A DNA stretch of 64,000 nt. Origin: Microbacterium marinilacus (GTDB taxonomy: Bacteria > Actinomycetota > Actinomycetes > Actinomycetales > Microbacteriaceae). Made by a program: the position numbers and the translations under genes. Of this stretch, positions 8,948 to 18,054 are shown piece by piece (position 1 is the stretch's first letter; every line of letters starts with the position of its first letter). The DNA lies in assembly GCF_019753765.1 (NCBI RefSeq), contig NZ_JAIJZW010000011.1, positions 65,079-129,078 of the forward strand, written 5' to 3'. The notes beneath the pieces were generated by a model. That model had not been told where the DNA came from, searched no databases, and saw only the letters and a program-made list of their open reading frames with translations.

Positions 8948-9009
8948 TCGCGCCCACCCCCGCCGGCGCGACCTCGTCGGCATCCGCCCCACCTCGCAAG
9001 GAGAGCACC

Positions 9010-10038
9010 ATGCCTGCTGCCCACGTCGTCGACCGGCCCGACCCGCTCGAGGAGATGAGCGACGGGCTGTTCCACGAGATCCTCGGCCCCGTCCCCTTCC
9101 CCGCGTTCTCCGAGCCCGATCAGCTCGAGCGCGTGTGGGGTCGGCGATGGGGAGCGGCCGACGAGGTCGGTCGGCTGCGCTCCGTGCTGGTGCGTCGCCC
9201 CAGCGCCGGTCTCGAGGCCATCGCTCGTGCCGGCCAGGCGGCGTACCGACCCGACCTCGGCGCCTTCCTCGACCCCGATCGGCGCTGGTACTGGGCCGGG
9301 CGCGAGCTGCCCGACCTCGAGACGCTGCACCGGGAGTACGACGGGTTCCTCACCGCGCTGCGCGCCGAGGACGTCGAGATCGTCGAAGCTCCCGCCCTGG
9401 AGGATCGCTTCACGAAGGCCGTGTTCACCCGCGACCCGCTCGTGACCATCCCCGGCGGCGCGATCATCGGACGGCTCGCCCCGGACATGCGCCGCGGGGA
9501 GGAGCTGTCGATCACGCAGACCGTCGCCGCGCACGGTCTGCCGATCCTCGGCACGATCACGGGATCCGGCCTCGTGGAGGGCGGTAGCTTCGTGAAGGTG
9601 CGGCGGGACCGCGCGTTCTTCGGGACGTCGGTGCGCTGCAACCCCGAGGGCTATCGTCAGCTCGCGCGCATGCTCGACCAGCACGGGATCGCGCTCGAGC
9701 GCGTGCAGATGCCCGGCTTCCAGATCCATCTCGACCTGTGCTGTCTGATGCTCGACGACGACCTCGCGCTGATCAACCCGCGCATCGCGCCGTACGACTT
9801 CCAGGTGCGGCTCCACGAGCTGGGCATCGAGACCGTCGCGGTCGAGCCGAGGGAGGACTGGGCGTGCAACGCGCTCGTGCTCGACCGGCGCCGGGTGCTG
9901 TTCCCGTCGCACCTGCCGCGCACGGCCGAGCTGCTCTCCCGGCACGGGGTCGAGGTCGTCCCGGTCGACTACCGGGAGATCAACAAGAACGGCGGCGGCC
10001 TGCACTGCTCGTCGATGGAGCTGCGTCGTGACTGGTGA
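9010..10038 (+). CDS. Amidinohydrolase of the guanidine-modifying (pentein) superfamily, arginine deiminase/DDAH-like
   Basis: A 342-residue enzyme that should hydrolyse a guanidino group to a ureido group with release of ammonia. The likely catalytic cysteine is Cys333 in GGGLHCSSMELRR. The catalytic histidine is probably His240 in FQIHLDLCC, and Glu190 in VEGGSF is a conserved position. The repeated beta-beta-alpha-beta blades of the pentein fold are consistent with the spacing. It differs from the agmatine deiminase encoded at 13096, so the window has two unlike members of the superfamily. AAGGAG at 8999-9004 precedes the ATG. The stop lies inside the next gene, which suggests coupling to the carbamoyl hydrolase. 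Arginine, methylarginine or another guanidino acid are all possible substrates. Confidence 0.82.
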   Translation: MPAAHVVDRPDPLEEMSDGLFHEILGPVPFPAFSEPDQLERVWGRRWGAADEVGRLRSVLVRRPSAGLEAIARAGQAAYRPDLGAFLDPDRRWYWAGRELPDLETLHREYDGFLTALRAEDVEIVEAPALEDRFTKAVFTRDPLVTIPGGAIIGRLAPDMRRGEELSITQTVAAHGLPILGTITGSGLVEGGSFVKVRRDRAFFGTSVRCNPEGYRQLARMLDQHGIALERVQMPGFQIHLDLCCLMLDDDLALINPRIAPYDFQVRLHELGIETVAVEPREDWACNALVLDRRRVLFPSHLPRTAELLSRHGVEVVPVDYREINKNGGGLHCSSMELRRDW

Positions 10039-11284
10039 GCGGATGACGACGGACGAGCGCGAGTACCTCGACGCCTTCGAGGCGGTGTCGCGGTTCGGCG
10101 CGACGCCGCGCCGAGGGGTGGACCGCGAGGCGGGCACGCCCGCGGACGGCGAGATGCGCCGCTGGCTGCGGGGCTGGCTGGCCGAGCGCGGCTTCCGGGT
10201 CGGCACCGATGCGATCGGCAACGTCTTCGGGCTGATCGAGTGGACGCCCGGCGCACCCTTCGTGCTCACCGGGTCGCACCTCGACAGCCAGCCGCTCGGA
10301 GGCCGCTACGACGGCGCCTACGGCGTGATCGCGTCGGCGTGCGCCGCGGCGCGGCTCGCGCGTCGAGTGGCGGCCGGGCAGGCCCCGCCGCCGTACAACG
10401 TCGCCGTCGTCGACTGGTTCAACGAGGAGGGGTCGCGCTTCCCGCCGTCGATGATGGGGTCGAGCGTGTTCACCGGCAAGCTGCCGCTCGAGGCGGCGCT
10501 CGCGGTGACCGATGCCCGGGGGATCAGCGTCGCCGACGCGCTCGACGCGCTGGGGGAGCGAGGCGATGCGCCCGCGCCCGCCGTGCGCGCGTACGCGGAG
10601 GTGCACGTCGAACAGGGGCGTGTGCTCGAGGACGAGGGCACGACGATCGGGCTGGTGACCTCCACCTGGGCGGCCCGCAAGTTCGACGTCACGGTCGACG
10701 GCGAGCAGTCGCACACCGGATCGACGGTGATGGCCGATCGTTGCGATGCGCTGGTCGGCGCGGCGCACCTGGTGCTCGCGGTGCGGGAGCTGGCGCAGCG
10801 GCATGCGGACGGCCCGCTGCACACCTCGGTCGCCCGTTTCGACGTCGAGCCGAACTCGCCCGTTGTCGTGCCGCGACGAGTCCGGATGAACATCGACCTG
10901 CGCAGCCCCGATCCTGCCGTGCTGGACGCCGCGGAGCGCGAGCTCGACGCAGCCGTGGTCGCCGCGCAGGCCGCCGCGCAGGTCGAGATCCACCGCGTGC
11001 CGACGCACGCCTGGGACCGGCAGCCGTATCAGGCGGCCGGCGTCGGGCTCGCGCGCGAGGCGGCCGCGGCGGCGGGGCTCAGCCACCGCGAGATCATGAC
11101 GATCGCCGGGCACGACTCGACGAACATGAAGGATGTCGCCCCCACGGTGATGCTGTTCGTGCCGTCCGTCGACGGCGTGGCGCACAACGAGGGCGAGCTC
11201 ACGCCCGACGGCGACTGCCTGGCGGGGGTCGAGCTGCTCACCGAGGTACTCGCGCGGCTGTGCGCCGGCGCCGAGATCGGCTGA
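10028..11284 (+). CDS. M20-family N-carbamoyl-amino acid hydrolase / allantoate amidohydrolase
   Basis: A 418-residue zinc-dependent hydrolase that removes a carbamoyl group (ureido to amine, carbon dioxide and ammonia) from an N-carbamoyl amino acid or allantoate-like substrate. Metal-binding motifs are GSHLDSQPLGGRYDG, NEEGSRFPP and EVHVEQG, and the dimerisation domain carries GEQSHTGSTVM. The GTG at 10028 has GGAG at 10017-10020 upstream and overlaps the deiminase stop by 11 bases; the ATG at 10043 is the alternative. Coupled to a deiminase, it would complete a guanidino to ureido to amine sequence. The gene ends 18 bases before the second copy of the intergenic inverted repeat. Confidence 0.87.
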   Translation: MTGERMTTDEREYLDAFEAVSRFGATPRRGVDREAGTPADGEMRRWLRGWLAERGFRVGTDAIGNVFGLIEWTPGAPFVLTGSHLDSQPLGGRYDGAYGVIASACAAARLARRVAAGQAPPPYNVAVVDWFNEEGSRFPPSMMGSSVFTGKLPLEAALAVTDARGISVADALDALGERGDAPAPAVRAYAEVHVEQGRVLEDEGTTIGLVTSTWAARKFDVTVDGEQSHTGSTVMADRCDALVGAAHLVLAVRELAQRHADGPLHTSVARFDVEPNSPVVVPRRVRMNIDLRSPDPAVLDAAERELDAAVVAAQAAAQVEIHRVPTHAWDRQPYQAAGVGLAREAAAAAGLSHREIMTIAGHDSTNMKDVAPTVMLFVPSVDGVAHNEGELTPDGDCLAGVELLTEVLARLCAGAEIG

Positions 11285-11302
11285 GCCGGCAGGCCACCGC
11301 CT

Positions 11303-11383
11303 GCACGACGCAGGATCGCGAGCCCCGTCGCGGCGCGCGCGCCGTCAGGGGCGCCGCCCGTCCCATCCGGTCCTGCGTCGTGC
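11303..11383. repeat. Dispersed intergenic inverted repeat, copy 2
   Basis: The left arm GCACGACGCAGGAT (11303-11316) matches copy 1 exactly, and the right arm GTCCTGCGTCGTGC (11370-11383) is complementary at 12 of 14 positions. It fills the short gap between the convergent M20 hydrolase and amidase genes, where it could end transcription from both sides. Confidence 0.8.
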
Positions 11384-11413
11384 GGCTCCCGGCGGGGCGG
11401 GGCGGCCGCGCGG

Positions 11414-13099
11414 TCAGGGCAGCGGCGGGGCGAGAGGCGGCGGGGTGCGCCGGGCGCCGGTGGCCTCGAACGCCGCGGCGAGCCGCAGCAGCGCGGAGTC
11501 GTCGTAGGCGCGGCCGGCGAACGTGAGGCCCACGGGCATCCGGGTGTCCGGCATCGTGCCCATCGGCACGGTCACGGTGGGGACGCCGAGGTGACGGATC
11601 GCGAGGTTGCCGTTCGCCACCCACACGCCGTTGCGCCAGCCGAGGTCTGCGGACGCCGGGTTCACGTCCATATCGGCGGGGGCGACGTCCGCCATCGCCG
11701 GGAACACCGCGGCGTCGAGCCCGAGGTCGTCCATCCAGCGCTCGAGGTCGGTGCGGCGCGACTCCTCCAGGCCGGCGAGGCCGGGCGCGAGGTCGGCGAA
11801 GTCGTCGAGCGTCGTGCCCGGGTGCCGGCGCACCCACTCGGGGTAGGCGGCGATTTCGTCGTCGAAGCCGGCGTACCGGTCGGGCAGGGCGCCGGCTGCC
11901 GGCGGGAAGACCGTCGCACCGTCGACGCCGGCGAGCCCCGGCAGCGCCGGGTCGCCGTTGGCGGCGAGGAAGTCGTCCCAGGCCCATGCCGACAGGTCGA
12001 GGATCTCTCGATCGAGGAACTCCGGAGAGACCAGCCCGCGGGTGCGGATGGTCGGGGCGCCCGGCCGGTCGCCCTCGTAATCGGTCACGAGCGGGAAGCC
12101 GATCTCGACGACCTCCGCCCCCGCGGCCTCCAGGGTCGCGCGGGCCTGCCTCCAGAGCTCCAGCACGGACGGCCGCGTCTTGATCGGCCGCCCGGTCGAC
12201 CCGCCGATGCCGCCGTCCGGCGCGGTGCCGGCATCCGGGTCGGCGCCGATGTACATCCGTGGCACCCCGATCCGGGCGCCGAGGAGACGGGCGCCGTCTG
12301 CCAGCGCCGGATAGGACGCGGGGCGGACGTCCGATGCCCGGGGGATCGGCACCCAGGGCTGCGTGCGCCAGAAGTCGCCGCGCGGGGTCGGGTCGTCGGC
12401 GACGACCACGTCGAGGACCTCCAGGAGGTCGGCCATGGTGCGCGTGTGCGGCACGACGACGTCCATGGTGGGAACGAGCGGCCAGTTGCCGCGCACCGAG
12501 ATGACCCCGCGCGACGGCGTGTACGCGCACAGCGCGTTGCACGACGCGGGCGCGCGGCCGCTCGACCAGGTCTCCTCGCCGAGCCCGAACGCCGCGAGGC
12601 TCGCGGCCGTCGCCGTCCCCGAGCCGTTCGACGAGCCGGATCCGAAGGCGCTCGTCAGGTAGTCGGCGCTGTACGGGCTCTCCGCGCGCCCGTAGAGGCC
12701 GCGCTGCATGCCGCCGTTGGCCATCGGCGGCATGTTCGTGAGCCCGAGGCAGATCGCCCCGCCGTCCCGCAGGCGCTCGATCGTGAAGGCGTCGCGCTGC
12801 GCGACCAGATCGGCGAACGCGGGGCTGCCCGCCGCCGCGGTGAGCCCGCGCACCAGGTAGCTGTCCTTCGCGGTGTACGGGATGCCGTCGAGCGGGCCGA
12901 GCGTGTCCCCGGCGGCGCGGCGCGCGTCCGAGGCGGCCGCCTCCTGCAGGGCGGCGGGGTTGCGCACGACGACCGCGTTGAGGGCGGCGTAGGCGTCGAT
13001 GCGGGCGAGGTACGCCCCGACCAGCTCGACGGCGCTCGCGCGGCCGTCGTCGAGCGCCGCGCGCAGCTCGGCGATGGACGCCTCGTGCACCTCGATCAC
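11414..13099 (-). CDS. Amidase-signature family amidase
   Basis: A 561-residue amidase with a Ser-cisSer-Lys catalytic triad. The lysine lies in PYTAKDSYLV, the cis-serine in GSGSSNGSG, and the nucleophile serine in EETWSSGRAPASC. That last segment replaces the common DTGGSIRxPA pattern; the serine position seems kept but its surroundings are unusual. The GTG start at 13099 overlaps the agmatine deiminase stop by four bases, so the two are co-translated. By context it might hydrolyse N-carbamoylputrescine to putrescine, a step normally done by a nitrilase-type enzyme (AguB) that is absent here. This functional link is inference; the fold assignment is firm. Confidence 0.85.
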   Translation of the reverse strand: MIEVHEASIAELRAALDDGRASAVELVGAYLARIDAYAALNAVVVRNPAALQEAAASDARRAAGDTLGPLDGIPYTAKDSYLVRGLTAAAGSPAFADLVAQRDAFTIERLRDGGAICLGLTNMPPMANGGMQRGLYGRAESPYSADYLTSAFGSGSSNGSGTATAASLAAFGLGEETWSSGRAPASCNALCAYTPSRGVISVRGNWPLVPTMDVVVPHTRTMADLLEVLDVVVADDPTPRGDFWRTQPWVPIPRASDVRPASYPALADGARLLGARIGVPRMYIGADPDAGTAPDGGIGGSTGRPIKTRPSVLELWRQARATLEAAGAEVVEIGFPLVTDYEGDRPGAPTIRTRGLVSPEFLDREILDLSAWAWDDFLAANGDPALPGLAGVDGATVFPPAAGALPDRYAGFDDEIAAYPEWVRRHPGTTLDDFADLAPGLAGLEESRRTDLERWMDDLGLDAAVFPAMADVAPADMDVNPASADLGWRNGVWVANGNLAIRHLGVPTVTVPMGTMPDTRMPVGLTFAGRAYDDSALLRLAAAFEATGARRTPPPLAPPLP

Positions 13100-14169
13100 G
13101 GTCGGCCTCCCGCGGTGGCCGCCGGCTGCGCACCCGCCGCGCGGTTCGGCGCGACGGCCGGCTGCTGCTGGGTGATGCAGTGGATGCCGCCGCCGCGCGC
13201 GAAGATCTCGCGGGCGTCGACCGTGACGACGTCGCGCCCCGGGTACTCCTCGGCCAGGATCGCCGCGGCGCGCGAGTCGGCCTCGCGCTCGCCGAACCCG
13301 CACGCGATGACCGCGCCGTTCGCGGCGAGGTGGTTGACGTAGCTCCAGTCGACGGGGCCGTGGTCGTCGGTCAGCGTGGCGGGGGCGGGCAGGTCGACGA
13401 TCTCGAACCGCCGTCCCGCCGCGTCCGTCTGCTCGGACAGCAGCGCCCGCAGCTCGCGGGTGACGGCGTGGTCGGGATGAGCGGGGTCGGGCTGGCTGTG
13501 CAGCAGCATCCGCCCTGGCGAGGGGAGGGCGGCGACGATGTCGACGTGTCCGTTCGTGCCGAAGTCGTCGTAGTCGCGGGTCAGGCCGCGGGGGAGCCAG
13601 ATCGCGCGGCTCGCGCCGAGGGTGCGGGTCATCTCGGCCTCGACGCCGGCGCGGTCGGCGCCGGGGTTGCGACGCGGGTCCAGCTGCACCGTCTCGGTGA
13701 GCAGCACGGTGCCCTCGCCGTCGACGTGGATGCCGCCGCCCTCGTTCACGAGGTCGGAGGGGATGAGCGCGGCCCCCGTCAGCGCGGCGATCAGCCGGGC
13801 GTGGCCGGCCGACCGCTCCCACTCGGCCCAGGCGGGCGATCCCCAGCCGTTGAAGACCCAGTCGACCGCGCCGAGGCGCTCGCCGTCGGTGACGAACGTG
13901 GGGCCGTGGTCGCGCATCCAGAACTCGTCGACGGGCGCCTCGATCAGCTCGATCGCGGACGAGAGCATGCGCCGGGCGCGCGTCGTCTCGGACGGGTCCA
14001 CGAGCATCGAGACGGGTTCGTGCTCGGCGATCGCGTGGGCCACAGCGGCCCACGCGGCGTAGCCGGCCTCGCGTTCCGCGGCACCGGCGCCGAGAGTGGT
14101 GCCCTCGCGCGGGAAGGCCATCCAAGTGCGTTCGTGGGGAGCGGTCTCCGCGGGCATCCGCCAGGTCAT
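13096..14169 (-). CDS. aguA: Agmatine deiminase
   Basis: A 357-residue pentein enzyme converting agmatine to N-carbamoylputrescine and ammonia. Family motifs are the N-terminal PAETAPHERTWMAFP, FWMRDHGPTFV, NGWG, NEGGGIHVDG, GTNGHVDIV and the catalytic cysteine Cys331 in ARGGGIHCITQQQPA. The protein continues about 26 residues past the cysteine with an alanine-rich tail. I chose the ATG at 14169 because GAAGG ends six bases upstream; the ATG at 14175 would be too close. It diverges from a TetR gene, and a perfect 8-base-arm palindrome lies between them. With the downstream amidase and the putrescine oxidase it suggests an agmatine degradation route. Confidence 0.93.
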   Translation of the reverse strand: MTWRMPAETAPHERTWMAFPREGTTLGAGAAEREAGYAAWAAVAHAIAEHEPVSMLVDPSETTRARRMLSSAIELIEAPVDEFWMRDHGPTFVTDGERLGAVDWVFNGWGSPAWAEWERSAGHARLIAALTGAALIPSDLVNEGGGIHVDGEGTVLLTETVQLDPRRNPGADRAGVEAEMTRTLGASRAIWLPRGLTRDYDDFGTNGHVDIVAALPSPGRMLLHSQPDPAHPDHAVTRELRALLSEQTDAAGRRFEIVDLPAPATLTDDHGPVDWSYVNHLAANGAVIACGFGEREADSRAAAILAEEYPGRDVVTVDAREIFARGGGIHCITQQQPAVAPNRAAGAQPAATAGGRP

Positions 14170-14187
14170 GCGCATCCTTCGTGATCG

Positions 14188-14207
14188 TATTGATCTAGCG
14201 ATCAATA
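14188..14207. promoter_or_regulatory. Probable TetR operator between aguA and tetR
   Basis: The sequence TATTGATCTAGCGATCAATA is a perfect inverted repeat with eight-base arms around TAGC. It stands in the 66-bp divergent gap, 16 bases upstream of the likely tetR -10 box (TACGCT, 14224-14229) and over the region where the aguA promoter must lie. Its AT content is far above the local average. A TetR repressor acting on its own and the divergent promoter is the simplest reading. Confidence 0.7.
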
Positions 14208-14235
14208 TAAGCACGGTACCGACTACGCTGAAGGC

Positions 14236-14859
14236 GTGTCAACCGATTCGCGTCCGGCCCGACGCCCGCGCGCCCCGCGCCTCGCGCCCGAGGCCCGACG
14301 CGCGCTGATCGCCGACGCCGCCTGCGCGATCGCGGCGGAGGACGGCCTCGCGGCGATCACCATGCGCGCCGTCGCCGCGCGCGCGGGCGTCGCGCCGGCG
14401 CTCGTCGCCCACTACGCGGAGTCGGGGATGGACGGCCTGGTCGCCCTCGCGTTCGAGCGCATCGTCTCGCGCGAGCTCGTCGACGTCGCGGCGATCGTGG
14501 CCGCCCAGCCCGCCCCGCGCGCGGCGATGGCCGCGATGATCCGCACCCTCGCCGGCGGGGAGCGCGACGAGGTCACCGGCGTCTGGGTCGAGGCCTGGGC
14601 CCTCGGTCGACGCAACGAGGCGCTCGCCACGACCGTGCGCGCGCAGATGGACGCCTGGCAGCGGCTCGTGCAGGACGTCGTCGACGCGGGCGTCGCGACC
14701 GGTGACTTCCGCGTGACCGATCCGGCGCTCGCCGCCTGGCAGGTGCTCGGCATGATCGACGGCACCGGCGCGCAGTCGCTGGTGCGCTGGGGCGAGACCG
14801 GCGACCGCTCGGCGCTGCTGCTGCGGGCCGTCGAGGCCGTGCTGGGCGCGACGACCTGA
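14236..14859 (+). CDS. TetR-family transcriptional regulator
   Basis: A 207-residue regulator with an N-terminal helix-turn-helix (about residues 20-65: [23 protein letters not shown]) and a helical ligand domain. The GTG start is supported by TACGCT six bases upstream, which implies a leaderless transcript. It diverges from aguA, and a palindrome suited to a TetR dimer lies between them, so agmatine, putrescine or a derivative is the probable inducer. In the helix-turn-helix, VAHYAES replaces the usual LYYHFxN, as in the BetI-like and other divergent actinobacterial members. Confidence 0.9.
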   Translation: MSTDSRPARRPRAPRLAPEARRALIADAACAIAAEDGLAAITMRAVAARAGVAPALVAHYAESGMDGLVALAFERIVSRELVDVAAIVAAQPAPRAAMAAMIRTLAGGERDEVTGVWVEAWALGRRNEALATTVRAQMDAWQRLVQDVVDAGVATGDFRVTDPALAAWQVLGMIDGTGAQSLVRWGETGDRSALLLRAVEAVLGATT

Positions 14860-14911
14860 GCGGGCCGGCCCTCCGACCGGGCGGGGCCGACGTCCTCGAT
14901 ACGCTGAGAGC

Positions 14912-16024
14912 ATGCCCGACACGGACGCCGTCCCGCCCGCATCCCGCGACGCCTGGGTGCGCGACGCGATCCGGCTGATCGAGGCCGACGCCAACCGCAG
15001 CGCCGACACGCATCTGCACGTGTTCCCGCTGCCGCCCGAGTGGGGCATCGACCTGTACCTGAAGGACGAGTCGGTGCATCCGACGGGCTCGCTCAAGCAT
15101 CGGCTGGCGCGCTCGCTGATCCTCTACGGACTCGTGAACGGTCGCATCGGACCGGCGACGGTGCTCGTGGAGGCGTCCAGCGGGTCGACGGCCGTGTCGG
15201 AGGCGTACTTCGCCCGGATGCTCGGGCTCGACTTCGTGACCGTCGTGCCCCGCTCGACCAGCCGCGAGAAGATCGAGCTGATCGAGTTCTACGGCGGCCG
15301 CTGCCACTACGTCGACGAGCCGGGCGCGATGTACGACGAGGCCGAGCGGCTCGCCGCCGAGAGCGGCGGGCACTACCTCGACCAGTTCACCTACGCCGAG
15401 CGCGCCACCGACTGGCGCGGCAACAACAACATCGCCGAGAGCGTGTTCGAGCAGCTCTCGGCCGAGCGCTACCCGGTGCCCGCCTGGATCGTCGTCGGCG
15501 CCGGCACCGGGGGGACGAGCGCCACGTTCGGCCGGTACGTGCGATACCGCCGGCATCCCACGCGCATCGCCGTCGTCGACCCGGAGAACTCGGCGTTCGC
15601 CGACGGCTGGCGCGCCGCGATGCGGGGAGAGGACACCGCCGCGGTCGTCGGTCGCCCCTCGCGCATCGAGGGCATCGGCCGCCCCCGGGTCGAGCCGTCC
15701 TTCGTGCCGGGCGTGATCGACGAGATGATCACGGTGCCCGACGCCGCGTCCCTCGCCGCGATCCGCCTGCTGCACGCGCGCACCCTGCACTGGGCGGGCG
15801 GCTCCACGGGCACCAACCTGTTCGGCGCCTTCCAGCTGATCGCCCGCATGCGCGAAGAGGGGCGGACCGGCAGCGTCGTCACGCTCATCTGCGACGGCGG
15901 CGCGCGCTACGCGCACACCTATTACGACGACACGTGGGTCGCGGCGCAGGGACTCGACCCGGCCCCGCACCTCGCCCGCATGGAGCGCTTCCTCGACGCG
16001 GGGGAGTGGGGCGACCCCGCGTGA
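14912..16024 (+). CDS. cds1: PLP-dependent L-cysteine desulfhydrase (Cds1-like)
   Basis: A 370-residue type II PLP enzyme of the cysteine synthase fold, closest by memory to Mycobacterium Cds1 (Rv3684), which splits cysteine into pyruvate, sulfide and ammonia. The PLP lysine is Lys62 in [13 protein letters not shown]. The phosphate-binding loop is [13 protein letters not shown], and the substrate asparagine loop is [22 protein letters not shown] lies six bases before the ATG (leaderless pattern). It overlaps the following P-loop kinase by four bases. A cysteine synthase-like role cannot be excluded from sequence alone, but the sequence around Lys62 and the C-terminal region fit Cds1 better. 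Confidence 0.82.
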   Translation: MPDTDAVPPASRDAWVRDAIRLIEADANRSADTHLHVFPLPPEWGIDLYLKDESVHPTGSLKHRLARSLILYGLVNGRIGPATVLVEASSGSTAVSEAYFARMLGLDFVTVVPRSTSREKIELIEFYGGRCHYVDEPGAMYDEAERLAAESGGHYLDQFTYAERATDWRGNNNIAESVFEQLSAERYPVPAWIVVGAGTGGTSATFGRYVRYRRHPTRIAVVDPENSAFADGWRAAMRGEDTAAVVGRPSRIEGIGRPRVEPSFVPGVIDEMITVPDAASLAAIRLLHARTLHWAGGSTGTNLFGAFQLIARMREEGRTGSVVTLICDGGARYAHTYYDDTWVAAQGLDPAPHLARMERFLDAGEWGDPA

Positions 16025-16674
16025 GCGATCGTGGCGCCTTCCTCGACGATCTGGCGTCCACCGTCCCCCTGCCCGAGAGGGGCGGCGCCAGCGTCCTGGT
16101 GGGGATCGACGGCGTCGACGGAGCGGGCAAGACGGTGCTGGCGGACGACCTCGCCGCCCATCTGGCGCGCTCGGCGAACGTCGTGCGCATCTCGATCGAC
16201 GGATTCCACCGCCGCCGGGAAGAGCGTCACCGCAGGGGGTCGCGCTCGCCGGAGGGGTTCTGGCGCGACTCCTACGACTACGACGCGTTCCGCGCCGAGG
16301 TCGTCGCGCCGTTCCGATCCGGCACCGGCACGTATCTCCCGGCGTCTCACGACCTGTCCAGCGACGCGATCCTGACCGGGCCGCGTCTGCCGGTCGTCGC
16401 CGGATCCCTGGTGCTGGTCGACGGCATCTTCCTCCACCGTCCGGAACTGCGCGACGCCTGGGACCACTCGGTGTTCCTCGACGTGCCGTTCGAGGAGTCC
16501 GCTCGACGCATGGGACTGCGGGACGGGCTGCCCGTCGACCCGGAGGCGAGCGAGAACGCGCGGTACGTCGGCGGTCAGCGGATGTACCTCGCGGAGTGTC
16601 GACCCGCGTCCCGCGCGACCGTGGTCGTCGACTACTCGGATCTCACGGCCCCGCGCATCCTGCCCCGGGGCTGA
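16021..16674 (+). CDS. Uridine kinase-like P-loop phosphotransferase
   Basis: A 217-residue P-loop protein of the uridine kinase/phosphoribulokinase group. The Walker A motif is [11 protein letters not shown] at about residues 27-37, followed by [12 protein letters not shown], a typical substrate loop. Later [18 protein letters not shown] and [11 protein letters not shown] match the uridine kinase lid region. The GTG start overlaps the cysteine desulfhydrase stop (GTGA), so I infer co-translation; there is no obvious link between the two activities. The true substrate is unknown, since many actinobacterial members of this group are uncharacterised. Confidence 0.8.
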   Translation: MSDRGAFLDDLASTVPLPERGGASVLVGIDGVDGAGKTVLADDLAAHLARSANVVRISIDGFHRRREERHRRGSRSPEGFWRDSYDYDAFRAEVVAPFRSGTGTYLPASHDLSSDAILTGPRLPVVAGSLVLVDGIFLHRPELRDAWDHSVFLDVPFEESARRMGLRDGLPVDPEASENARYVGGQRMYLAECRPASRATVVVDYSDLTAPRILPRG

Positions 16675-16688
16675 TCCGGCGGGGCGCG

Positions 16689-17900
16689 TCAGGCGGGGGC
16701 GTCGAGCAGGCGGCGAAGATGCGCGCCGACGACGGTCGTCTCGATGAGGAAGCCGTCGTGGCCGAAGTCGCTCGCCAGGACGACCGCGTCGTCGCCGTCG
16801 AGCGTGCGGGCGATGCCGCGCGCGATCCGGTGCTGGCCGTCGACGGGGAACAGGCGGTCGGTGTCGATGCCCAGCACGAGGGAGGTCGCCGTGACGCGGC
16901 GCAGCGCCTCCTCGACCCCTCCGCGGTCACGGCCCACATCGTGCGAGTCCATCGCCTCGACCAGGCGGATGTAGCTGTTGGCGTCGAACCGCCGCGTGAA
17001 CTTGTTGCCGTGGAAGTCGAGGTACGACTCCACCGCGAAGCGCCCGCCGTGACCCAGCGGGCTGACGCCCGACTGCCACGACCGCTGGAAGCGCTGGTTG
17101 AGCTCGGTGGGGCTGCGGTAGTTGAGCAGCGCCATCCGCCGCGCGAGGGCGAGACCGCGATGGGGCCCCTCGCCGTCCGCGGCGTCGTAGTACTCGCCGC
17201 CGCGGAAGCGGGGGTCGATGTGGATGGCCTCGAGCTGCACCGAGTTCAGCGCGATCTGGTCCGCGGTGTTGACCGGCGGCGCCGACAGTACGGCGAGCCG
17301 CGCCACCCGGTCTGGCTGCCCCACGGCCCACTCGAGGGCGTGCATCCCGCCCATCGAACCGCCGATCACGGCGGCCCAGACGTCGATGCCGAGCGCGTCC
17401 GCGAGGCGCACCTGCGCGGCCACCTGATCCCGGACGGTCAGGTAGGGGAAGCGCGACGCCCACTCCTCGCCGTCGGGGTGGATGCTCGCGGGGCCCGTCG
17501 AGCCCTGGCAGCCGCCGAGCATGTTCGGTGCGATGACGAACCAGCGGTCGGTGTCGATCGGGGCGCCGGGGCCCACGATGTCCTGCCACCATCCCGCGGT
17601 CGGATGTCCCGGTCCCGCGCCGCCGCTGACGTGGCTGTCGCCCGTCAGGGCGTGCAGGATCAGCACCGCGTTGTCCCGCGCGGGGCTGAGCTCGCCCCAC
17701 GTCTCGTAGGCGAGGCGGAACGACGGCAGCGACCCGCCGCCCTCGAGCGCCAGCGCTCCGAACCCGGCGAACCGGCGGTCTCCGGCGGGGTCGCCGTCGC
17801 GCCACGCCCCGGAGGCGCGGGGACGGCCGACCATCGAACGGGCGTCCGCCTCGGTCACGAGGCTCGACGGCACCGTGTCCTCGGAGATCTGCCAGTCCAT
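16689..17900 (-). CDS. metX: Homoserine O-acetyltransferase
   Basis: A 403-residue alpha/beta-hydrolase-fold enzyme that acetylates homoserine with acetyl-CoA in methionine synthesis. The nucleophile elbow is GGSMGGMHALEW. The catalytic aspartate lies in LGIDTDRLFP and the histidine in FGHDGFLIE. The signature segments NAVLILHALTGDSHV and GWWQDIVGPG are complete. I use the ATG at 17900 because CAGAAT lies seven bases upstream; an ATG at 17909 is in frame. It follows metY on the same strand, but a 24-bp hairpin lies between them, so it probably has its own promoter. Confidence 0.95.
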   Translation of the reverse strand: MDWQISEDTVPSSLVTEADARSMVGRPRASGAWRDGDPAGDRRFAGFGALALEGGGSLPSFRLAYETWGELSPARDNAVLILHALTGDSHVSGGAGPGHPTAGWWQDIVGPGAPIDTDRWFVIAPNMLGGCQGSTGPASIHPDGEEWASRFPYLTVRDQVAAQVRLADALGIDVWAAVIGGSMGGMHALEWAVGQPDRVARLAVLSAPPVNTADQIALNSVQLEAIHIDPRFRGGEYYDAADGEGPHRGLALARRMALLNYRSPTELNQRFQRSWQSGVSPLGHGGRFAVESYLDFHGNKFTRRFDANSYIRLVEAMDSHDVGRDRGGVEEALRRVTATSLVLGIDTDRLFPVDGQHRIARGIARTLDGDDAVVLASDFGHDGFLIETTVVGAHLRRLLDAPA

Positions 17901-17987
17901 GCGCTTCATTCTGCCGTGCCCGCGCAAGGCGGCCGGACAGTGTTACGCGGGGCCCGGTCGAGGGGACCCGCGGGCTCAGACAGCGAG

Positions 17988-18046
17988 AATCCGTCCCCGC
18001 GCCGAGAATGCGTGTGATGCCTGCATTCTCGGCGCAGGGACGGATT
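17988..18046 (-). terminator. Strong hairpin between metY and metX
   Basis: Two 24-base arms (17988-18011 and 18023-18046) pair with a single mismatch around an 11-base loop. The structure begins nine bases after the metY stop. There is no run of U after it. It is the most stable short-range hairpin in this region and should end or protect the metY transcript, separating it from metX. Confidence 0.7.
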
Positions 18047-18054
18047 GTCGGGGA

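Noticed and set aside
9010..10038. Calling the first pentein gene arcA (arginine deiminase)
   Set aside because: Catalytic residues fit the superfamily, but the length and context with an NCS1 permease and a carbamoylase leave arginine, methylarginine and other guanidines open.
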